Assembly: GCA_003235365.1 (NCBI GenBank)
Contig: QJWJ01000115.1
Span: forward strand, 1 to 64,000
DNA length: 64,000 nucleotides
Direction of reading: 5' to 3'
DNA from: Deltaproteobacteria bacterium
GTDB lineage: Bacteria; Myxococcota_A; Polyangia; Polyangiales; Polyangiaceae
The notes beneath the pieces were generated by a model, which was not told where the DNA came from, did not search any database, and saw only the letters and a program-made list of their open reading frames with translations. The position numbers were made by a program, and so were the translations under genes. Of this stretch, positions 33,813 through 42,600 are shown in pieces (the stretch's first letter is position 1; every line of letters begins with the position of its first letter).

Positions 33813-35510
33813 TTGCCCCCGCTAGGCCCCACACTCGGATTCCTCGTCGACACGCTGGCCGAAGACTACCAGCGCCGAATCTTCGCCGGCCTCAACGAAG
33901 AGGCGATGCGGCTCGACGTCAACGTTGCCTGCTACGTTGGCGGACCGATTTCGACGGTCGAACCGACCACGCATCAGAACCGCATCTACGATTGTGTTGG
34001 GGGGGAGCGCCTCCACGGACTGGTCGTGGCATCGGGCGCGATTGGCAACCAGATCAGCGAACACGCGCTGACGGAGTTCATCGAGGGTTTTGCGCCACTT
34101 CCCACCTGCGCGGTGGGCGTCCCCGTCCCGGGCTTTGCCAGCGTAACTGTTGATAATCAGTCTGGAATGCGGGAAGCGCTCGTGCATCTCATCAACGACG
34201 TCGGGCGAAAACGCGTCGCGTTCATTCGCGGCCCGACGGCAAACCGCGAAGCCGAAGAGCGCTTTCGGGTCTATCGCGATGTCATGACCGAATACCGCCT
34301 CTCGGTGGATCCGGACCTGATCATCACCGGCGACTTCGAAGCCGCTTCCGGCGCCGCGGCAATTCGCACGCTGATCGACGAGCGACGCATGGGCTTCGAT
34401 GCCGTCGTCGCTGCGAGCGATCTGATGGCACTCGGTGCACTCAATGCGCTATCCGAGCGCGGTGTCCCCGTGCCCGAACGGGTGAGCGTCGTCGGCTTCG
34501 ACGACATTGAAGCGGCTCGATTCGCGACGTCTCCTTTGACGACCGTTCGTCAACCGCTGATGGACCTGGGCAAGCACTCGTTGGAGATGGTCCTGGACCA
34601 AATCAACGGGACGCTCGGTACCAGCGAGGTCATTCTGCCGGCGCGCCTCATCAAACGGCAGTCGTCGATGATGGAGACGGAGCGCCACTCGCAGGTGGCG
34701 TCTCAACGCGACAGCGTCATCCCTGACAGTGCTAGCTTCGAGCAAGCCTACCGCAACATCCGCCCCGGCCTGTTTCTCGATCTCCGTCGAGAAGACTGGG
34801 ATGAGATGCTCGGGCTGGATTGGCCGGAACAGCTGTGCAACGGCATGGTCTCCGAAGCGAGTGGACGGCGCACGGGGCTGCTCAAACGCTCGACTCTAGA
34901 GTACCTGGAGCTGTTGTTGCTTCGAATCGCCGAGGCCGACGGCGACGTCACCGAGTTTCAAACGGTGATCACCAAGATCAGAGAAACGCTGCGCCCCCTG
35001 ACTGGCTACAACTCCACGATAGGACAGCGCGCGGAAGAGCTCTGGCACCGCTCACGAGTTCTGATCGGCGGCATGGCGGAGCGCTATCACGTTCAGCACC
35101 GACTGCAACTGAGGCATTGGCGGCGAGAACTCGCGCGAGTCGGTGCGGAGCTGTTGCGCGCCCCGACCCGGCAACGACTTGCGGAGCTGCTTGGAACCCA
35201 CCTGGTGAACCTGGGTATTCCCGCTTGTGCAGTTTGCACCGTTAGCGGCGAAACGAGCACGATCCGCGCGGCGTTCGATGCCACGGCGCCGCTTGCCTCC
35301 GACATTCCACCCTTCCCGAAGCGACAGCTGCTGCCCTCTGGTGTCCTCGACGGCCCGCGTCGGCGCACGTTGATCGTCGAACCGCTGTTCTTGCAGGACC
35401 GCCCGTCCGGCTATGTCGTGTTCGAGATGGGGCCAACCGAATCGGAAGCATACGAAGTACTTCGCGACTACCTGACTGGCGCTCTGAGGGGCATCGGCCT
35501 GAGCGCCTGA
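33813..35510 (+). CDS. Periplasmic-binding-fold (LacI-type) protein with GAF-like C-terminal domain
   Basis: The 565-residue product has a type I periplasmic-binding-protein/LacI effector domain (about 5-290): TLGFLVDTLAEDYQRRIFAGL, VTVDNQSGMREALVHLI, RKRVAFIRGP and VSVVGFDDIEAARFATSPLTTV. There is no helix-turn-helix in front of it. A helical linker and a GAF-like domain follow to the end (TLIVEPLFLQDRPSGYVVFEMG). Related myxobacterial proteins carry a kinase or GGDEF output domain after this, but none is present. Neither a signal peptide nor a membrane segment is visible, so it is probably cytoplasmic. TTG 33813 is favoured because homology begins there; an upstream in-frame TTG at 33621 adds an Ala/Arg/Pro-rich stretch. 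Convergent with the CapB-fusion gene. Confidence 0.78.
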   Translation: MPPLGPTLGFLVDTLAEDYQRRIFAGLNEEAMRLDVNVACYVGGPISTVEPTTHQNRIYDCVGGERLHGLVVASGAIGNQISEHALTEFIEGFAPLPTCAVGVPVPGFASVTVDNQSGMREALVHLINDVGRKRVAFIRGPTANREAEERFRVYRDVMTEYRLSVDPDLIITGDFEAASGAAAIRTLIDERRMGFDAVVAASDLMALGALNALSERGVPVPERVSVVGFDDIEAARFATSPLTTVRQPLMDLGKHSLEMVLDQINGTLGTSEVILPARLIKRQSSMMETERHSQVASQRDSVIPDSASFEQAYRNIRPGLFLDLRREDWDEMLGLDWPEQLCNGMVSEASGRRTGLLKRSTLEYLELLLLRIAEADGDVTEFQTVITKIRETLRPLTGYNSTIGQRAEELWHRSRVLIGGMAERYHVQHRLQLRHWRRELARVGAELLRAPTRQRLAELLGTHLVNLGIPACAVCTVSGETSTIRAAFDATAPLASDIPPFPKRQLLPSGVLDGPRRRTLIVEPLFLQDRPSGYVVFEMGPTESEAYEVLRDYLTGALRGIGLSA

Positions 35511-35565
35511 CCAAGGAGCCCGGTCGAAACACTCGGCATTCGGGTGCGGCTCGTCCCGACGCGTC

Positions 35566-38500
35566 TCAATCGCTTCGGTGAATCCACTTGGACAAGTCGA
35601 AGGCGTGTTGCAGGTCCTTGGCCAACCACCCTCCTTTCTGACGCGCCGTCAGGTCGCGCAGCGTCTCCACGGCTCGAGCTTGACTGATCTTTCCCGCCAC
35701 CAGCTGCTTCATCGTGTGCACGGCGCGACGGTGCCGTCGCACGGCATCGAGGTGGTCGACGAACGGTTCGAACCAACCGCATACGGTCGTCAACAGTGAC
35801 TGTCGCTGCGCTGTCCGAAGGCGGGCAGCCTTGTCGGTACGCAACGAGTCGAGTCGGTCCCGCAACGCCCGAAGCACCACTTGGTGCGGCTGCCACTCGT
35901 TGCTGTTTTCCTCGAGCACTCTGTGGACGTACGCATACGCCAACGTGGAATCGAACAGCCCGTAGTCGGCGTGCGCCAAGAGCAACGACAATGTCATCGT
36001 CCGCTCCTCCGGCTGTTCTTCCAACTTGCGCAGCCACCCGGTCACTCGTTCGTAGGAGGTGAAGCGATACACGAAGTCCAAACCGGTTCCCTTGATGTTT
36101 TGACATCCAAGCAAGTCCCATTCGAGACCGGGTGGCAAAGCATGGGCAACGAAGTCTATCACCTGATCTCCCGTACTCGAGCTGTCGGGCAACACGAACA
36201 CCTTCGACAGAAAAGACGCCTCGAAAGCGCGACGGACCTTTTCCGCCGCGCTCGCCGCGCCGCCTTTCTTCAACTGCTCTTCATACCACCGGGTGAACAC
36301 GACGCGTTCGGCGAAACCTCTGACGAGGCCACCGACGAGTGTGGCCAGCTCTTGCCTCCCTTCCCGCGCATCGCCGAAGCGCCAATCGGCTCCGTCGGCG
36401 TCCGCGAGCAGCTCGTCACACAGTTTCGAGATCGCGTCGCGCAGCGGAGCGTCCAATGCCGAGGGTTCGACCGGCGTCCCGTCTGCCCAACCATCGAGCA
36501 ATTGCAGCAGCCTCGACGTCGCGATGATTGCGCTTGCTGACGACGAAACCGCGACACCAAACACTTCCAGTCGCCGTTTGACGGTTTCTAGTTCACGGGG
36601 TGCCCCGAGCCGATCCCAGCAGCGCTCGATGGCGCGCCGCGCCTCGCTTGGCCCATCGGGGAGGTTCAAGTCCGCCGCCTGCCGCGCAGCCTCCTCGGCG
36701 ATGAAACTCCGCATGCCCCATTGGTTCGTTCCGATCACGATGATCGCGTCCAGCTTGACGTCGCGGACCAACAGTTCGGCAAAGACTCGAGAACGCGGAA
36801 CGCGGTCCGCGCGATTGTTCACCACCGCAACGATGAGCCGCCCCGGCAGCGCGTCTGCGCTATGGGCTTCGAACCCCAAACGCCGCCAGTTGGACAGGAA
36901 CCCAGCCCGCTCGTTGGCACTCATCCCATTGGAGAAACGCAACTTCCGGCACTTGTGGTGCACGATGGGAAAAGTCTTGAGTACCCCCAAATCTGGGAAG
37001 ACGAAGTCGGCAAGGTCGAACAAGGCACGCTCTCGATCGACACCGAAGTGTTCAGCCAATCGCAGTACCAACGCGATGTTACGAGGGTGCTCGTCATAAG
37101 GGAAACGGCCGAGCAGATCCCGAGGCAACAAGTCCGCTTCGAGTCCCCCCACGTCAATCAGCCGGGATCGATTGCGCCGCGCCGACTGTCGCACGATGGG
37201 CAGCATCTGATCTTCGCTGCACAACACCGTGCCATCGCGGGGAACGAACTGCGCGATCGTCCGCGCCACGTCTTCACCAGAAGGGCCCATGACGTCTTCG
37301 TGATCGGGGTAGGCATTGGTCAAGGTCGTCACCGTGTCACGCATCCATTCCTTGTTGAGGATGTCGACGAACTCGGGCTGAAGCGCCATGCACTCCCACA
37401 GAAAGACCTGCGCGCCGAGAGCTTGCGCATACTCGACGACCTTGGCCTGCTCCCAAATGGTGGCCTTGTCGTACGGTCGATACAAAAATACTTCGCTCGC
37501 CGGCTGCCCACGCCGCGCAACGATGATCATGGCTTCGCACCCGGTCGTTTTGGAAACGACGTCGAAATGCAGAGAATGAAACAAGGCCGCCTTGAGTCGT
37601 TCGGTGCCGCTCTTGCCACGACTGCCCCACCCGCCGATGCTCAGCGGGATGTTCTTTCGTGCCTTCTCGAAGCGCGTCAGCACGTACGCCGCACGAGCGA
37701 GCATGAACGACAGCAGTACCCAAACGACAACCGCCAAGTGCCAAGCGGTATTGCCGCGGGGCATCAACACATACTGTATCGCATCTTCGATCCAGAGACT
37801 GAACGGCAGTCCCAACGAGAAGAACTCGAGTGTTAGTTGGGGTCGCGTGTGCAGGGAGGCATTGGGCAGCAGGACCTCGTCGCTTTCCCAGCGAAACTCG
37901 AAGCCGAGCTGCCGAAGCTCTCGAACGAACGCACCGCGCTCGGCAGGCGATTCGCCCAACAGGGCTCGTTCCCTTGCCTCTGCCAGTCGGACATAGGCAC
38001 GATTGACGAACCAACGCGCACGCTGTCGCGCGAGCCAGCCCGGAGGAGGCATGACGGACAGCGTGCCGAGCACGCTCAGCAAACGACGCGACCTACCACG
38101 TTCGCAAACGAAGAGCAGGTCGTCGACGCGCGGCAGAAAACCACCCCAACACTGACCAATCACGACGTGCCGTTCGCCTGGAACACGTGTCGGGGTGACC
38201 TCCGCCAGGCGCAGCGGAACACTGACCGCGTCGCCGTCATCGGTCCGAGCCGTATCGTGCAAGTAGTTCTGACGTTTGTCGGGTGCGGGGTGAGCCAATT
38301 CGTACCCCAAACGCCACAGCCGAAAGCGGCGCCGCTCACCACGCGTCACCCTCAAACGGCGCTTGCGACCGTAGCGGATCGACACCGGAAAGTCGTCCGC
38401 GGACAGCACGCACACAACCATTTCCACCTGCTCGCGACGAACCGACTCGGGCAGCGTGAGCTGCGTCGACTGGCCTTCGACGAGGTTTTCGAGCTCGTGT

Positions 38501-39681
38501 TCGAAGAGCGATTTCACTCCGAGTAGCTGCTGATCGCTATCGACTTGCCAGCCCCTGACCATCATGGCGGCACTCTCGGCCAGCTCGAGCTCGCCACTTC
38601 GGATTAGGTTCTGCAGCGCATCGGCAAGTTCGCCGCTGATGGGTAGCTCACGATGCATGACCCCGACAGCATCGAGAACCGCCAAGGCGCAGCGCTGCAA
38701 CAGCGCGCCAGCCCCCAGCCCCACAATCAGCGACGACTCGAGCGGCCCAGCAGCATCACGATCCGTGGACAATGCCTCACCGAGCTGCAACAACGCGACT
38801 CCAGCCACGCGCGGTGAGTTTTCGTCGCTGACGATGCTGGCAAGCGCAGCGTACGCGTCCGGCGTCGCGACAGCTCGCAACGCACGCGCGGCCTCCTGGC
38901 GGACGTGTTCGCTCGGGTCTGATGAGGCAAACTGCAGCAGCGAGAGCTTCTGCGCCTTCGCACAGGCCAAGCCCGGCACGCAACGAACTGCACGCGCGCG
39001 CACGACCATCGCATCCTTGGTCTCTCGGTCTTCGAGCACCGCTGTGACCAGCGCGACCATCTGCTCTTCCAACACTGCCGCCAGCAGAGAGACTGCCTCG
39101 GCTCGAACGAACCCGGTTGCACCGTCACCGTTCGCGAACCCGACGAGCGAGCGTAAGCGTTCCACCCCCACGGTGAACTGTCGCTCGTACGACGGCAGTA
39201 CGTCGACCACGGCGCGAGCGAGTTCCAGCGCTCGCTCGCGGATCAGTCGAAACTGTCCCGGTCTCGCCAGCTCGAAGCAGACCTCCATCACCGTATCGCC
39301 GTCGACGGTGCGGGTCATCGGAGGCCGAGAGCGCAGCTTCTCTAGCATCCCCTTGGCTGCCGCCAGCGCGACCAGCACTCGATCCCGTCGCTCAGCACTG
39401 GTTCGCTGGTCGCGTTCTGCCGCGGCGGCCTCGCGATCAGGATCACCCTGCGCCGCTCCCTCGTCGTCAACGACCTCCACGCTGCGTCCGCCAGATTTGC
39501 CAACCGCAGCCTGGGCAACGCGACAGAGCGCCGCGACGAGGGATACGTCGTCGAGCGCCTCTTCGGCAGTGATCACGAAGGCCCGCTCAGCAACCCAAGA
39601 AACGGACGACGCGCGCAACGCGCGGTCCAGGGGCGGCAACACCTCAGCGATGAGCCGCTCGATGTTGGTCCGCGACGTCAC
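35566..39681 (-). CDS. CapB/PgsB-type ligase fused to an N-terminal HEAT-repeat region
   Basis: The 1371-residue product has three parts. Residues of about 1-380 contain HEAT/ARM-like helical repeats (HVRQEAARALRAVATPDAYA). A middle region follows, with a hydrophobic segment at about 648-669 (WHLAVVVWVLLSFMLARAA). From there the sequence reads as a CapB/PgsB poly-gamma-glutamate synthetase: IPLSIGGWGSRGKSGTERL with Lys690 in the Mur-ligase-like P-loop, then VSKTTGCEAMII, PEFVDILNKEWMRD and TNAYPDHEDVMGPSGEDVA. CapB of Bacillus is about 390 residues and starts with exactly such a membrane helix, so this is a complete CapB with a long extension at each end. It would form amide bonds with ATP. 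GTG 39681 is preferred (AGGGG seven bases upstream); GTG 39696 is possible. Confidence 0.85.
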   Translation of the reverse strand: MTSRTNIERLIAEVLPPLDRALRASSVSWVAERAFVITAEEALDDVSLVAALCRVAQAAVGKSGGRSVEVVDDEGAAQGDPDREAAAAERDQRTSAERRDRVLVALAAAKGMLEKLRSRPPMTRTVDGDTVMEVCFELARPGQFRLIRERALELARAVVDVLPSYERQFTVGVERLRSLVGFANGDGATGFVRAEAVSLLAAVLEEQMVALVTAVLEDRETKDAMVVRARAVRCVPGLACAKAQKLSLLQFASSDPSEHVRQEAARALRAVATPDAYAALASIVSDENSPRVAGVALLQLGEALSTDRDAAGPLESSLIVGLGAGALLQRCALAVLDAVGVMHRELPISGELADALQNLIRSGELELAESAAMMVRGWQVDSDQQLLGVKSLFEHELENLVEGQSTQLTLPESVRREQVEMVVCVLSADDFPVSIRYGRKRRLRVTRGERRRFRLWRLGYELAHPAPDKRQNYLHDTARTDDGDAVSVPLRLAEVTPTRVPGERHVVIGQCWGGFLPRVDDLLFVCERGRSRRLLSVLGTLSVMPPPGWLARQRARWFVNRAYVRLAEARERALLGESPAERGAFVRELRQLGFEFRWESDEVLLPNASLHTRPQLTLEFFSLGLPFSLWIEDAIQYVLMPRGNTAWHLAVVVWVLLSFMLARAAYVLTRFEKARKNIPLSIGGWGSRGKSGTERLKAALFHSLHFDVVSKTTGCEAMIIVARRGQPASEVFLYRPYDKATIWEQAKVVEYAQALGAQVFLWECMALQPEFVDILNKEWMRDTVTTLTNAYPDHEDVMGPSGEDVARTIAQFVPRDGTVLCSEDQMLPIVRQSARRNRSRLIDVGGLEADLLPRDLLGRFPYDEHPRNIALVLRLAEHFGVDRERALFDLADFVFPDLGVLKTFPIVHHKCRKLRFSNGMSANERAGFLSNWRRLGFEAHSADALPGRLIVAVVNNRADRVPRSRVFAELLVRDVKLDAIIVIGTNQWGMRSFIAEEAARQAADLNLPDGPSEARRAIERCWDRLGAPRELETVKRRLEVFGVAVSSSASAIIATSRLLQLLDGWADGTPVEPSALDAPLRDAISKLCDELLADADGADWRFGDAREGRQELATLVGGLVRGFAERVVFTRWYEEQLKKGGAASAAEKVRRAFEASFLSKVFVLPDSSSTGDQVIDFVAHALPPGLEWDLLGCQNIKGTGLDFVYRFTSYERVTGWLRKLEEQPEERTMTLSLLLAHADYGLFDSTLAYAYVHRVLEENSNEWQPHQVVLRALRDRLDSLRTDKAARLRTAQRQSLLTTVCGWFEPFVDHLDAVRRHRRAVHTMKQLVAGKISQARAVETLRDLTARQKGGWLAKDLQHAFDLSKWIHRSD

Positions 39682-39682
39682 C

Positions 39683-42600
39683 TCATTTCCCCTCACTCCA
39701 CAATGGTTCGCTCCGAGGTGCCTCAGTCACGATGCGACGCGAGCCCTCCTCCAGGCGCTGCCGATGGGGACGCTCGGACAGAGAAAAGTCCTCGAGTCCG
39801 GCAGCGCCGAGAAAATCGTAACCGAGGCCGAGCATGCCGAACCACGACAACGCCGGATCTCGAACGGGAACATCGACGTGAGCACCGAGCTGCACGGTCC
39901 CGCGCAACCGATCGCCGGAGTCGAGCCACATCCACCAGGTCGCCTCAGGCGCCGTCCAACAGCGCAGGAACCAATCGGCTCGAAACGAATTGCTCGGTCG
40001 GTAACCCACGACGGTTCGCCACGACACCCACGGCACCAGCCCCTCACCGCCGAGCCAGTCGGTCGATGACGTCACCTCGATTCGGTCGATCTCAGTGAGC
40101 CCTGGGTTCAATCGCGCTGTCATTCCGTAGCGGCCCAGCGTATCGAAGTACGGTCGGTGAACGAGCGTCGCCTCGACGTCGACCGAATACGGATGCTCCT
40201 GTGCGTACCGTGAGTAGACGTCGTTGTCCGCGCCCGCGGTCCTCGCGAGGCGAGCATCGACGCCGCGGACGCTCAACACCGGCCCGTACAACACCGCGAG
40301 GCGTGGACTCCATTCGTAGCGCTCGTAGGCGCCCACCGCAGCGCGGTAGCCGAATCCCAAACCCCCATCCGCCGGTTGAAACATCACGCGTGCTCTTGCG
40401 AACGCCCCAGGGACGAGGCCCACCGCGCTCAACGACGCCGCCGCATCCACGCCGAAGCTCGACGGACCATCGCGCGTTCGCAAGAGTGCGCCGGCTCTCG
40501 ACCACAAACGTCGTGAGACGATCGCCTTGCGTAGGTACACACCGAGCTGCGCGTGACGGTCTTGGGCATCGTCGTCCGACTCTTGGAGATCTCGGTCGAC
40601 GAGAGCAAGCTCCGCGCTGAGGGTCACCGGAGCAGGCGACATCGGTTCATGTGGCCGAGAGAATCGATAGCCATTCCACGGCGAGACGCGAACCTTCACC
40701 AGCGGAGGTTGCTCCGGTGCCTGTTCCTCGTCGAAGTGAGGTGGGGTGACGACAGTCGCCAGTGCCGGTCGAATCAGTGCGTCGCCACCAGCTACGGAGA
40801 ACGTGACCACCTGAACCCCAGGGCGCTCGATGGGGACGATCTGCTCCACTTCCAGGCGCGGCTCGCCGAGAGTCCGCAAGTGCCGCGCCTGGAGGTCCCG
40901 CTGTTGGGGTAATGCACGTCGCGAGATCACGCTCTGCCTCGGCTCGTCTCCGATGCTGATGATCAAGGTGCTCCTCGCCTCTCCGGCGGCACGAGCACGC
41001 ACGCGCAATAGCGTAGGTCCCCTCACCGTCAGCGATGCCGACGCGTCCATCGCCACCCGACCATAACGCACGCGAGCCGGAACTGCCTGCCAACCGCTAT
41101 CGGTCAGCTCACTGACGGCCAACCAGCCCAGGTGATCTTGCTCACCCGAAGCAGCAACGGTCAGCCGCCGCGCACCATCCGGCACGGTCAACTCGCAAAT
41201 TCGGGTCAGTGCCGGGCCCAGCGCGGAAGGCAACGCCGCTCGCTCGCCGCGATCCTCACCCTCTTTCGCGTGAGGATCGCGCGAAGCCAAACTCGAACAC
41301 AGCACGTCGGCACCGTCGATGGCGACGGAAACCGCACATTCTTCATCGCCCTCGACCTTCGATAGACACACGTAGCTCAGGGCTAGACGCTTGCCGACGA
41401 GATTGCGCAACGACACGCGAGCCGGCCTCGAGAACAATCGAGCACGGTCGGGCATGTCGGTGAGGGCGGCAGCAACAGCATCGTTGTCCGACAACGATTC
41501 GAGGGGCGTCCCGAGCACGTCGACGACGGCAACCCCCTTGCCCAGCGTCGATGGTGACGGCGAGGTCCAATCGACGGTGCCCCAGAGGGGCGCCAGCAAC
41601 GGAGCGGCGCGAGCCCCCCCATCAACCGCGCGCCGCGCGAGTAAATGAGCTTGCAGCGTGACTCGCAGGTTCGATTCATCGGCGGCCTGCCGAGTTCGAC
41701 ACTCCACCGCCGCCGTGAGCGCTTCGAGATCGTGAGTCTGGGCGGCGATTTCCTCGTAGATCGCCGCTGCCTCGGCATTCCTCCCTGCACGTTCCAACAA
41801 TAGTGCCGATAGCGCACTCGTTCGCCCCGGTACCCCGACGCGCGTCTGCCCCTGCAAGGTTGTCAGCGCCACGTCTGGCCGCTGCAAGTCCATTTGCTCG
41901 GCGACGTGCCTGATCACTCCTGGCGACGCGTCGTCGCGAAGTGGTGGTAGGCGAGACGCTCTTCCCACCGCCAGGGCGCGTTCGCTCCGATGCGGCCACC
42001 AACGTTCGCCGACGGGAAGGAGCCGTGGCTCGACGGGGGATGCCTCCGGGGAACGTCGTGCGACGTCGAGTCGGGCCAGCGTCGGCTGACCCATCGCAAA
42101 CAGCAACCTTGCACGTTCACTACGCACACGGTCGACGTCGGCAGTCGTTCCCGCGACGCGCAGCCGACGTGTCAGCTCGCGAAGTCGAGCAAGACGCGTC
42201 GACGGATCGTCGTCGACATCGTCGACCGCCGAGGCAGGCCTGGGCGGTTGCTCGACGACCCCGGTCGCCTCGCCAGTGGGACTGCGATGACGTCGAATTC
42301 GCAATCGCACGAGCAACGGTTGTTCGCTCGACACGATGAGTTCCGCCGTATCCGGCCCCACGGGGATCTCGAGTGCGCCGGTCGCAGGCGGCGCGACCCA
42401 AGCCGACCGCCGGTCGGCGCCAGCCGCAAGTCGCACGGTGGCCCCCACTCGGGGCACGGAATCGGGACGCACGACGAGACTCGCAACGGTGGGCCACGGC
42501 CCCACGGGCAACTGGAAGCGCACGGCGCCGCTGATCTGGTACCAGCGACGTGCCTCGCGCAGCTCCCCACACGGGGACCGTCCGTCAGCCGGGATGCGCG

